From: Mytilus galloprovincialis
Lineage: Eukaryota > Mollusca > Bivalvia > Mytilida > Mytilidae
Direction of reading: 5' to 3'
DNA length: 64,000 nt
NCBI RefSeq assembly: GCF_965363235.1
Contig: NC_134847.1
Coordinates: 63,644,439-63,708,438, forward strand
Below are positions 34,195 through 45,800 of this stretch, piece by piece (positions within the stretch are counted from its first letter, which is position 1; every line of letters starts with the position of its first letter). The position numbers and the translations under genes were made by a program. The notes beneath the pieces are model-generated. The model ran no database searches. It was not told the DNA's origin and saw nothing but the letters and a program-made list of their open reading frames with translations.

Positions 34195-34915
34195 CTTAAG
34201 GCAACTCTACCCTCTCTTGTTTGATAACTTGGAAATGGTCGAGATCCCCACCCCTAAACCATTTTCCGGTATTCAAGTTTAGGACAATATGATAAATAAA
34301 ATAAAATATAGGAGGAGTCCCTGGAGTCACCCACCCCCTCCTGTTTGAGAACTTGGAAACGGTTGAGATCCCCACCCCTTAACCATATGTTTTCATGTTT
34401 GTGACAATATTAAAAATCAAATGAAATATAGGGAGAGTCGCTGGGGGTCACCCCACCCCTCCTGTTTTAGAATTTAAAAACGGCCCAGATCTCCAACCCT
34501 AAACCATATATATATATATATTCATGTATGGGACAATATAACAAATCAAATGAAATATAGGGGAAGTCCCTGTGGTGACCCCACCTCTACTGTTTGAAAA
34601 CTTGGAAACAGTTAAGATCCCAACTGTAACACAATATATATTAATGTCTGGGCCAATATAGCTAATTGAATGAAATAAAGGGGGAGTCTCTGGAGTCATC
34701 CTACCCCCTCCTGTTTGAGAACTTGGAAACCGATGAGATCCCACCCCTAAACCATATACATTAATGTATAGGACAATAAAACAAATAAAATGAAATTTAG
34801 GGGAAGTCCCTAGGGTCAAACTACCCCTTCCTGTTTGAGAACTTGAAAACCGTTGAGATCCCCACCCCTAAACCATATATATTCATGTGTGGGACAAAAT
34901 AACAAATCATTTACA
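34195..34915. repeat. About 122-bp tandem array, six units
   Basis: 'CCTGTTTGAGAACTTGGAAA' or a close variant recurs near 34217, 34341, 34462, 34590, 34711 and 34831, each followed by 'GAGATCCCCACCCCTAAACC', 'GGGACAATATAACAAAT' and 'GGGGGAGTCCCTGGGGTCA'. The units differ by roughly a tenth from one another. No coding or gene context is apparent. Confidence 0.85.
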
Positions 34916-35479
34916 TTTAATATGGGCCAGTCAGTCAGACCTCAACTTGTACTACTAGCAGTCAACTAAAACCAATGTTAACTACCAAGTAGAACAACTG
35001 CAATCATGGCGAACTTGTATCACTGCAGACTCACCATAAAAATATACATTGATATATGCATTGCTTTTGAAACCTTGATTACATATAAATTATTTGCCTT
35101 AATATTTAACTCATTAGATTAACATAAATTTACTATAAATGAATGATTAATGTTGAAGCAACATTGCCACAGTTTTCATGATTACATTTGCCTTGGTTTT
35201 TGGTTAACTGCCTTCAGTGCTTACAGCGCTTTGATTTTCTTTTTCCACAATTGTCATTTTTTTTTACATTTTACCTGTCATGCATGTCTGTCCATTTTTA
35301 CACACATTATTGCGACCGACGATTGCTTGGAGGACTTACTTTATGGAAATAGGATATGACAAAGACAGTTTATTGTTTCTTTGAATATGAATAATAGACA
35401 TGCATTTTTGACCATCTGATGAGTTAAGCCTTTTTCAACTGATTTTAATAGTTCGTTCTTATGTTGAACTGTTATATCA

Positions 35480-35830
35480 CTTTCCCAGGTTAGGGGGGAG
35501 GGCGGTTGGGATCCCTCTAATAATTTTAACCCGCCACATTCTTTATGTACGTACCTGTCCTAAGTCAGGAGCCTGTAATTAAGTGGTTTCCGTTTGTTTA
35601 TGGGTTACATATTTGTTTTTTGTTCATTTTTTGTACTTAAATTAGGCCGTTAGTTTTTTCGTTTGAATTGTTTTACATTGTCATTTTGGGGCCTTTTATG
35701 GCTGACTATGCGATATGGGCGTTGCTCATTGTTGAAGGCCGTATGGTGAACTATAGTTGTTAATTTCTGTGTCATTTTTGGTCTCTTGTGGATAGTTGTC
35801 TCATTGACAATCATACCACATCTTTCTTTA
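35480..35830 (-). repeat. Family D/E repeat, minus strand
   Basis: Runs 'GGGGGGAGGGCGGTTGGGAT', 'CTGTCCTAAGTCAGGAGCCT' and 'GGCCTTTTATGGCTGACTAT' to 'GACAATCATACCACATCTTT'. It carries a family D segment joined to a family E segment, as also happens inside 24225-24900, so D and E may be parts of one longer element. Confidence 0.6.
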
Positions 35831-36154
35831 TATGGAGTATACGTCAATAACAACAATAAGACAGTAAGGAAACGACAAAGAAAAAATACAAAAAGACGAC
35901 ACTCAGAGGTTTATATACAGCTTTCTAAAATCTAAAACAGAACGGCGACTATGCAGTTTGCAAAACACTCAATCGAATAAAGTGTTGAAAATCACATACT
36001 GATTTGAATAGAGACAACCGAAGAACTGAGTTACAATAAATTCTCCAAAACAAAAAAAGTAAAAAACAGACATTGTTTGTTTTAAAAAAGTTATGCCTTT
36101 TTATACTAGTATCTATATTTTCCTCAAGTCAGAAAAGGGTTCAAAGTACATTTG

Positions 36155-36300
36155 TGATTTCAGGGCCTTTTAAACCTGACTATGCGATATGGGCTTTGCT
36201 CATAGTTAAAGTCAGTACGGTTGCCTATTGCTGTTATTTTCTTTGTCATTTGGTCTCTTATTGAGATTTGTCCCATTGGCAATCATACTAAGTCTTCATT
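36155..36300 (-). repeat. Family E repeat, minus strand
   Basis: 'GGGCCTTTTAAACCTGACTA', 'TTTGTCATTTGGTCTCTTAT' and 'CCCATTGGCAATCATACTAA'. It lies only about 320 bases after the previous copy, in the same orientation. Confidence 0.6.
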
Positions 36301-36923
36301 TGTTTATGTATACTTTTTAAACCAGGGTATGATACCTATGAATTTTAAGGCAGAAAACAATGAGAAGGTATTCTCATTTAAGTTGTTGGAAATTGAATAA
36401 AAAAAATGCAATTTAGTGTTACTATAATGCTTGATAAAACACTAACTTAAGCTTTGTTGGTTGAAAAGTAGAATTGTTCCTTATATTTTGGGTACAACCG
36501 TTTAGCCCTTTAAAATTCTTTTGAAATCCAAAAGTTCTTTGTAAACTCTAGTTTATGTCCATTTTGCAAGAAAGAGCCAGATTGTGTAGAATTTTTCCTT
36601 TGTGTTGTCATATTTAATTAAAACAAATTGTTCATCAGTGGCATCGACTAAGCGGTTGTATTTAGTACACCAGACTCGTGTTATATCTACATACCACTCA
36701 TGAGTATTCATGGTTCAACCAAAACAGTTCGAAAGTAATGTTAATTAAAGTTGAAGGTTGGGGTCGTTTTTTACTTTTTGGAAAAACAGACTTTTTGTGT
36801 CAAATGATCCTAATATTGTATGGCAGTTGTTATCTTATAGTTCGTTTCTGTGTGTGCTGCATTGTTGTTTTTTGGTATTTTGTTGCACTTCGGTATTTCT
36901 GTTGTTTCGTTGTTTTCCTCTTA

Positions 36924-38361
36924 GGGGACGACCATTTGATATTCTGGGGGAGGGGGGTAGGATGATATGTTTTTGATCGGTTATTTATCTTTGTAAATTA
37001 AGAGGACAGATTATTCATTTTCTGCACTATTGAAGCAAGATTTTTAATTTTCATTAAAGCAAGGGACTGATTATTCATTTTCACAACTATATTTTTGATA
37101 TTCGAAAACATACAATCTTTAAGAGATTTGTTTATTATAAATAATACATATAGTATAGTCAAGTCATTATGCACCATTTAATTAGATTAACCATCCCCGT
37201 CTGCAGAAATGAATCTTTTAAATTCCCAACTGCATATACATGTATTGCATACATACATAGTATTAAAGTTTTGTTATAACTAGGCACTTTTAAACGTATT
37301 GGCAAACATACTACGCGGAGCGAGGTAAAAAAAGAATTGAAGGGTTTTGGAGCCACTGAAGGCACAAGAAGGTACAGAACAAATTATGCAAAATCATGCT
37401 TTCTGGGTGTTCCGAAGACCCTTTCATAATCTGAAAATGAAGTTTTATTTTAATAATTTTTTGACAATATTTATTTTGATCTCAAAGCAAAATATAAAAA
37501 TTCAGTGTAAGACTGAAGTTTCTAGGGACAACATCAAAATACCAATGTGCATGATAAAGCAAAAATGGAATTCACATAGTTAAGTCTGTGGCTGCTGTTT
37601 TTTTTTTAAAAACTCATGATCAAGTTCACATCAAAATTGAGGGGGGTTAGGACCTTTATCGGGACTCCGGGATCAGGTGTTTTAAGCTCGGGATTTCGGG
37701 ATTGACTCGTTCAGGATTCGGGAAGTCTTTTTATTTCAATTCGGGACCTCGGGATTTTGTGTTTTTAAGCCCGGGATTTCGGGATCAGGACCCCTCCTAT
37801 CCTATCCCCCCTCAAAATTTACTAGATTACAAAAGGAATGCAACACTAACAGAATACAAAAGACAAATAAATAAAAAACATTGATCCCGAAAAATCAGGG
37901 CTACAAGTCTGAGGGAAAACAAAACTTTCTTCTTGCAAGGCCGTGAACACAATTTGGTATGGAGACAAGCGTTTGGTTTTGAAATTTCCTACATGTAGTT
38001 ACGGCCCTGTTAAAATAAAAATGAGGTAAGGTTTTCTGAGACAATATACCTCAAGTTAAATGAAACCAATTTTCAGACATTTCAAGTATATTTAAACAAT
38101 ATTTATACTTTTGTTATTAAAAAATTTGGGAAGTGTTTCACGATTTTTTTTGGGGAAAAGATGAATTTATGAAGAATCTGGTGCCATCTCATACTTTAGG
38201 TTAGACCAGCAGAGTTATTTATTTTCAATACATTGCAAGTCAGGTAATTTATTTTCTAACTACCACAGAACAAACCATTTATTTTTGTGATTATCAAGGC
38301 TGAGTTATTTATTTTCAAAATCCTCCTGCCCCCCTCCCCAGAAAATCAAATGGTCGTCCCC
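36924..38361. mobile_element. Harbinger-like non-autonomous element
   Basis: The inverted ends begin GGGGACGACCATTTGAT and extend about 40 bases (right end 'AAATCAAATGGTCGTCCCC', both with a GGGGGAGGGGGG-like stretch inside). TTA flanks both sides (36921-36923, 38362-38364). The uninterrupted family F copy at about 16258 (CTCTTATTGTTGATG) shows the pre-insertion site with one TTA. A 3-bp TWA duplication and G-rich ends are the PIF/Harbinger signature. No transposase is visible. Confidence 0.8.
37639..37813. mobile_element. Small MITE nested in the Harbinger-like element
   Basis: Ends GAGGGGGGTTAGGA and TCCTATCCCCCCTC, flanked by AAAATT on both sides. The inside repeats 'GGGATTTCGGGAT' and 'CGGGACCTCGGGAT' several times, giving it an unusual G/C composition for this window. 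Confidence 0.65.
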
Positions 38362-38470
38362 TTATTGTTGATGCGTTTACCTCAGTTTAAGTTTTTTACC
38401 CGGATTTGTTTTCTCACAATCGATTTATGACTTTTGAAAAGCGGTATACTACTGTTGCCTTTATATTATT
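38362..38470 (+). repeat. Family F repeat, right part split by the Harbinger-like element
   Basis: 'TTATTGTTGATGCGTTTACC', 'CAATCGATTTATGACTTTTG' and 'GCGGTATACTACTGTTGCCT'. The left part is at about 36840-36923. Confidence 0.65.
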
Positions 38471-39039
38471 TATGAACAGTAAATGCACCGGCAAGGATGA
38501 TATTGAAACGGACTGTGACTTTCTGTCCGTTTACCATGTAGTGTACCAAGTAAAATAACAAAATACCGAACTTCGAGGAAAGTTCTGAACGGAAAGTCAA
38601 TAAGCAAATGTCAAAATCTTAAAGACATCAAAAGAATGAATAACTATTTAAATAGTAAAAAAAAAATCCGAGGATAATTCTAAATGGAAAGTCCCAAGGA
38701 AAATGGCAAAATTAAAAGCTCAAACACATCACATGAATGGATAACAACTGTCAAATTCCTGACTTGATACAGACATTTCGGTAAAATGTTTACAGGTAAA
38801 CATGGTAAAAGAGAATATCGATAATACCGAATGACATGTCGAATTCAAACGGAAAAGTCCATAAACACTGACAAAATCAAACGTTATCAATCAATGGAAC
38901 AAGTAAAAACAACAGCCATTTTTTACTGACTTAATTGGTACAGGCATTTTCCGAAGAAATTGTGTGTTCTATAACAAAACAATTCTCCCACTTGTATGTC
39001 AGTTATTTATAGTGTCTGACTGAATCTGAATTTACTAGT

Positions 39040-39310
39040 ATGTAATGACAAAGTGTTGTGTATTAGTATACGTGGTCATATTTATTTTACAAGTTATTCA
39101 TCAAAACTGAAAAGAGAAAATAAATGTTTATACCCAAGTGATTGATATTTCGCTTTCTTTTTTGCCGTTACGATATATTGTAAAAAAAAATCATATTCAA
39201 CTGATTAAAAAAAATATATTATTTTTTCTATTAAGTACACTTGAAAGTTTTCGTTGGTAATATGCGGTGAAAAATATAGAGCTGTCGATTCTGTTTTTCT
39301 ATTGTGAAAA
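39040..39310 (+). repeat. Relic of a C1q 3' flank
   Basis: Diverged copy of 32615-32930 ending 'TAGAGCTGTCGATTCTGTTT'. The C1q coding exon expected just upstream is not there, which suggests a third C1q unit that lost its coding part or was only partly duplicated. Confidence 0.45.
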
Positions 39311-39329
39311 TGGTCAATTACCATATATG

Positions 39330-40470
39330 TCTGTTTATTTTGCACACACATTCGTTGTGACTTTGCGCGACAGATTTAGTTTATGGAAATAGGATAAGAT
39401 GAAGACAGTTGATCGCCATGTTGAATATGAATAAATGACGTGGGGTATACGTCGGTAACAGACAGACGGTAAGACAGCAAGGAAACGGTACAGAAAAATT
39501 ACCAATAACGACATCCAGAGGTCCATATTATACTGAATACTTAAATCTAAAATAAAACAGTGATTATACAGTATGCCATTCATCAAATCGAATACAGTCA
39601 GTCTTGAATCTTGCATACTGATTTTAACACAGACTGTATCGAAGAACTGAAAACAACAAATTATCCTAAACGAAAATTAACAACATAAATTACATGCAAT
39701 AAAAGACAAGTTATATTATGCCTTTCATAAATATTAATATTTTCTTCAATTCAGAAAAGGCATCGAAGTACATCCATACTATTTTAAACCACAGTTCTAT
39801 ATCTATAAATTCTGCAGCAGAAAAAATGGAAAGGTATGTTGTTGGGAGAACAAAATGCACTTTAGGGTTACCAATATGTTTAAAAAAACACTTAAGTTAT
39901 GTTGGTGCCAAGTAGAATCATTCATTATGCTTTACTCTTTAAACTGAACCTTGTAAACTATAGTAGATGAACATTAACTGTTCATCAGTGGCATCAACTA
40001 AGTGGTTGTAAAACCTCGTCTAATTTAGTACATCAGACTTGTCTTTCATCTACATATCACTAAGTAATGGTTGAACCAAAACATCCTTCAAAGGTCAAAT
40101 TAATAATAAAGTTCAAGGAATCAAAATAATCAAAGGTTGAAGCCATTTTTAACTTGGATTAGAAAAATAATTTAATGTGTCAAATCAGGGAGTTATAACC
40201 GTCTTTGTCAAATGATTTGTATATTTTTTGAACGAAAAATGCAAGGATGCTATTAAAACAGAATGCGACACATCAAATTGGATACAGGGTTTGTAAAACA
40301 GTTAAGTGTATAACAAAATAACGAACTCAAATTCAAGAGGGGATTCCATAAAAAAGGACAAAATCAAACGCTATCAATCAATGGAACACGTGAAAAGCAA
40401 CTGTCATATTACTGACTTCATACAGGCATTTTCCTAAAATTGTAGGTAAAGTTTTAAAGCTAGCCAAAAC
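39330..40470 (+). repeat. Segmental duplication B, copy 2
   Basis: Follows the order of 35280-38970 but without the inserted repeats, so it approximates the older state of that locus. A family C fragment ('CATCAGTGGCATCAACTAAG', 'ACATCAGACTTGTC') lies at 39980-40070, as in copy 1 at 36630-36710. Confidence 0.6.
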
Positions 40471-40479
40471 TCCCACTTG

Positions 40480-41795
40480 TACGACAACTTTTTATTTATT
40501 GAACAAAAACTATAATTTTGTAATAAACCTCAGTCAAATGATAAAATAAAACCTATTGACAACTTGGTCACCCTTCTTAATCTTGCCATCTTAAGATCGA
40601 CATCTTATTCATCTTTAATGATCTAAACTTATAAGAATCTAGTTAAAGATGAATATATGCATTTGGAACAAGTACTTGCAGCTGCTTGTGTAAGGATAGT
40701 TCATTAGAAAAATGCAAATATCTACTTTTTTTTATTGATTGGCATTCAAATAATTGCCAATAGCAGAACTGTGTATTTCCAAGCTAAAAATATGGGCAAC
40801 CATGTGCCACTGAGGCTCAGAGTCTATGCAATTTAGTCCTGGTGGTTATGAAATAGTACAAGCATTGTCAAAATGGAATTTTTAAGCAGACAGAATATAC
40901 CAACTATATCTGAACCTGTATTAAACAGTCACTGTTGGGAGGTATCAAAAGTGAACGCTCAAGAGAGGTGACCTTTAAACAAAGGTTCCAAAACAGTCCA
41001 ACAACACTCAAGGCTGTGATCATTTTAGTGTTTTTAATTGGTAGTTATTGTACTTGCAATCAGTGAAATAAAAAGTGGTGGATGCAGGCACTTTTAATTT
41101 GAAGAAAAATTGTAAAGAAATAGTTCATTATAGAGATTTCAAGGAAAACTTTAAGGAGGCTCACGGGTACAAAAATTTCAGCAAAAAATTAAACATTTGT
41201 TTTTTCATTACACATTTTATTTATTACGCTATAAGTTATTATTTAATGATATGGTACAAAAATCAACCAAAAAAATCAACTCAGTTTGGCCTCAGATGAC
41301 TTTTTAAATGTTTATATCATTGAAAAAGCTCCAAATTATCTCCCTTTGGTGCAAAAATGCCATTTTGTGGCATTAAAATTGAAATATCTTTTTTTACTTA
41401 TCAGTGACCTATATTTTTTATTGTTGTTTTCAAATAAATAATTGTAAAAATTTAAGCGTTTTCTGTAATTTAGTTTTTTTTTTATTCAATATTATCTCTA
41501 TTTCTCCTATCAGTTCAACAGAAAAAAAGGACATTAACAAAAATGTATACTTCTTTTAATAGGAGGCAGATTGTGAGCTTAAATGAACGTTGACCCCATT
41601 TTTTTATTTCATTTTTCTATTAAGTTTATGATAAAGTTCATTTATAGAAATATATACCGAAATTATATATTTAAAAAAAATCGTTTTATATCCGCGAATC
41701 CCCTTAATGAAAAAAACACAGGGAATTCATGAATTCACCTTCAACTGTGCAATGTTGGTTTTAAACGGGTTCAGATTTGAATTTTGACTTTAATA
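40480..41795. other. Intergenic, nothing recognised
   Basis: AT-rich sequence. The 74-codon frame at 41075-41299 has no recognised domain and no splice or promoter context. Confidence 0.45.
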
Positions 41796-41799
41796 TTAA

Positions 41800-42230
41800 C
41801 AACATATATATTTCATACAGTGGACAATAAAATTGGTGAAAACTCTACTTTGGCATCAAAATTAGAAATATCATATCATGAGAGAACATGTGTACTAATT
41901 TTCAAGTTGATTAGACTTCAACTTCATCAAAAACTACCTGACCAAAAACTTTAACCTGAAGCAGGCATTGTCATATTTAATGTTCAGTAGACCCTGATAT
42001 TGGGGTAAAAACTCTAATTTGGTTTTCAATTAGTAAGATCAAATCATAGAGATCATGTGTAATAAGTTTTAAGTTGATTGGACACTTAACTTCATCAAAA
42101 ACTACCTTGACCAAAAACTTTAACCTAATGCAGGACAGAATGACGTACAGAAGAAATAATGGACAAACAGACGAATGAATGGATGCAGACCAAAAACATA
42201 ATCCCCATGGTGGGGCATAATAAAAACATT
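41800..42230 (+). repeat. GGGGCAT-family element, two internal units
   Basis: Two units of about 165 bases each carry 'AAGTTGATTGGAC', 'ACTTCATCAAAAACTACC' and 'GACCAAAAACTTTAACCT', ending 'CCCCATGGTGGGGCATAATA'. It lies just downstream of the WASHC3 3' end. Confidence 0.7.
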
Positions 42231-42710
42231 AAAAATTACCAGTTATAAAGTTTCAATGACGATTTCCTTGGAAAATTGGATGAACGTTGAAATGGCTAGA
42301 CAGATTATTGCTGAAAAGAGTTAAAGTTATATAGAGAAGACAGTTGATAGGGTCTTAAAAGGACTGTTACAGACAGGTGACTGCTGAAATGAGGTGACAA
42401 TTCTGGCAGGCTAGACTGTAATAGCATAGCTCCTTAAATCTTTTTTTACAGACTGCTGTTTTGTTTCAGATGGAATAGGATGATAAACATTTTAGATTTG
42501 GATCCAGGATTTTGTAACAAGTCTATGCATAAACCTTATATGTAGCTCCACAAGGGGGGACTTGGAGCCCTAGGTTCCTTAATCTGCTTTTGCTTTTCAC
42601 AGCAATCTTCTGCACAAGTAAGCTAAAAAAAAAATAGCCTTAAAAATTTATAGAATTGTAGGCTTTGTTTCATTTTAATATATTTAATTGCAATGATTTA
42701 GAAATATATA

Positions 42711-42716
42711 TTTATT
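42711..42716 (-). other. WASHC3 polyadenylation signal
   Basis: AATAAA on the minus strand, about 100 bases past the WASHC3 stop codon. Confidence 0.55.
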
Positions 42717-42816
42717 TGTAAAAAATAAATCACAGGAATGTTAATTTGCCAACAATTCATTGATCAACAGTCTGTATTGCACATGTCCACTTAAGATCAC
42801 ATGATCATATAATCTA

Positions 42817-45800
42817 TCACCAATCCTCCTCATCCTCTTCATCATCATCATTATCCTCCTGGTCACTTTCACTATTACTATCCTCTGATGGAGCACCTCC
42901 AACAGGTGCTGGAGCATCTGGTGTGCTGAAATAATAAAAATAAGTTTAGTATGTTATAACAGACCAAAAATACAGGACTAACTATGTTTAAAATAAAATG
43001 GAAGTTATAAAACAGATAAGTCATTGGTAACAAGACAGGGATGAAAAAAGAGAACTAAATAAAATGGAAGGATAAAATAACAGATGTTCTATTACAACAG
43101 AAACAATCCAAGCAGGACATTAAAAGTGCACAGCTGTTGTAAACAAACTTTACCACTAAAATCAAGCCAGTTTTATGTTGAATTTGATATTCATATGATT
43201 TATCTCTTATATATCTTTCTATAGTGTTTCTATAAGTCATGTAAGTGGGGCACTGAAATTGGTTGTCAAACATATTTTAAAGCTCTTCATGATGCCTGTT
43301 CACTCTCTCAACTCATTTTCGTAATTAAACATTTTTTTCATAAGATTAGGTTTGTAGTTATCATATTAATTTTGATCTCTGTTTTTTACTTTAATTCCTA
43401 TGATACCATTTTTTATGGATTTCATAGGTAAAAGTGAACCATGAATTAAAATGTTCAACTAGGTACAGGGTTTCCCCTGGGTCAATTACTTTTTTTGCTA
43501 CCACTTTCTCCAAAACAATATATTTTTCACCACTTTATTATTTTTTTCGTCAAGTAACATAAATATATTTTTCATTAAAAAAAATCCTTTTTTCTACTCC
43601 CCCCCCCCTTAATAAGATGAGTTTGCCCCATTGATGTCTTTGTTTATTCTCTCAAATTTATCTTAGTCTACATTATAATGAATAAACTCTTAACATTTAC
43701 TTTTTAAAAGAAGAACTTTTTTTAAACTTAAAAGGGGGAAATTCATTATATTTTGAACAACTTTTCTAAAAATGGGGACCACTTACTTTTAATAAAAATA
43801 ATAAAGTGGCGAAAAATATATTGTTTTGGCAAAAGTGGTGGCAAAAAAAGTAATTGACCAAGGGGAAACCCTGTACCTAGTTGAACATTTTAATTCATGG
43901 TTCACTTTTACCTATGAAATCCATAAAAAATGGTATCCTAGGAATTAAAGTAAAACACAGAATATAAACAAGAGTGCACACGCTGAAATGTCTCGCCTTC
44001 TATACTAATCATTGATATTATGTTGTTAGTCCTAAGTATAAAGCTAAGCTTTATTACAACTGTCACATAAACTTAACATTAACCAAGAAAACTGAACAAA
44101 GACCAATGAACCTTGAAAATGAGGTCAAGGTCAGATAAACCATGCCAGACAGACATGTACAGCTAACAATGCTTTTACACAGCATATATAGTTGACCCAT
44201 TACTTAGTTTAAGAAAAATAGACCAAAACACAAAAACTTAACACTGTGCAATGAACCATGAAAATGAGGTCACGGTCAAATAAAACCTGCACGACTGACA
44301 TAAAGATCATAAAATATTTCCATACACCAAATATAGTTGACCTATGGCATATAGTATTAGATAAAAAGACCAAAACTCAAAAACTTAACTTTGACCACTG
44401 AACCATGAAAATGAGGTCAAAGTCACATGACATCTGCCCACTAGACATGTACACCTTACAATCATCCCATACAACAAATAAAGTAGACCTATTGCATATA
44501 GTATGAGAAAAACAGACCAAAACACAAAAATTTAACAAAAACCACTGAACCATGAAAATGAGGTCACGGTCAAATAAAACCTGCACGACTGACATAAAGA
44601 TCATAAAATATTTCCATACACCAAATATAGTTGACCTATGGCATATAGTATTAGATAAAAAGACCAAAACTCAAAAACTTAACTTTGACCACTGAACCAT
44701 GAAAATGAGGTCAAAGTCACATGACATCTGCCCGCTAGACATGTGCACCTTACGATCATCCCATACAACAAATATAGTAGACCTATTGCTTAAAGTATGA
44801 GAAAAACAGACCAAAACAAAAATTTTTAACAAAAACCACTGAACCATGAAAATGAGGTCACGGTCAAATAAAACCTGCACGACGGACATAAAGATCATAA
44901 AATATTTCCATACACCAAATATAGTTGACCTATGGCATATAATATTAGACAAGAGGCTCTCAAGAGCCTGAATCGCTCACCTTAATTCTTTTGGTTAAAT
45001 CTCTCATCAATGATTATTTTGGCTTTTCAATTTATTTAAATGTTTTTTTGGATCGTGCTGTTTTCTTCAAAAGCCCAAAAAAATAATCATTTTCTCCTAT
45101 GTTCTATTTTAGCCATAGGAGCTATGTTTCTTGACATACAAGGAAATAAAATATAAAATTTATACTAGATACTCTGAAACTCATTTAGCCAGGGTTGGCA
45201 AAGTATTACCCGCCCGGGTTTTACTGGGCGGGAAAACCCGGGTATTCCCGGGCTGGGCAATACTCCCAGAAATGGGTAATACTGGGCAATACTGGGCAAT
45301 ATGATTTTTTAAGCTTATTTCAACAATAAATAGTAAAGACTTGTTGTAGTTTCATAGTATTATAGCTAAATATATACATTTTATACAGATAACCATTGAG
45401 AGTCATTTCTAGAAGATAAAAAATTCAATTTCATTCTCTTCTCTACATAAATTTCATGTAGGCAAAATACAAGATTTGCACATTTTAGGATTCCTTGTTA
45501 ATTTCCAAGTATTGTTTCAATAATCTAAACATTTTATTGCAGTGTTTATGTGGATTGTAAATTAAATTGCTATACATGCAATCATGATTGCTAAATAAAC
45601 ACCCTACAGGGTCTTGTCATTAACTCTTATAGAAATGAAAAGGCTGATTCTTGTTATATAAACATATCTATGTTCAAATCTGAATAATTACTTATCAATT
45701 AGTTATGTACATTTGTACATATTATAAATTATTTCAAAGTAATTTTTATTACATGTAATTGGTAAATTCTTTATATTAGCTATATATAGTTGAAATCAAA

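Larger units (their letters stand above)
35280..38970 (+). repeat. Segmental duplication B, copy 1 (partner 39330-40470)
   Basis: Ordered matches include 'TTTATGGAAATAGGATA', 'TATACGTC.ATAAC...GACAGTAAGGAAACG', 'CAGTGGCATCGACTAAGCGG' and 'CAAAATCAAACGTTATCAAT'. Copy 1 is longer because it holds family D/E/F repeats and the Harbinger-like element. Confidence 0.6.

Noticed and set aside
44377-44952. Two similar 93-96 codon frames on the minus strand (SNTICHRSTIFGVWKYFM)
   Set aside because: They are translations of family A tandem units, with the same frames at 17214 and 48618; no coding evidence.
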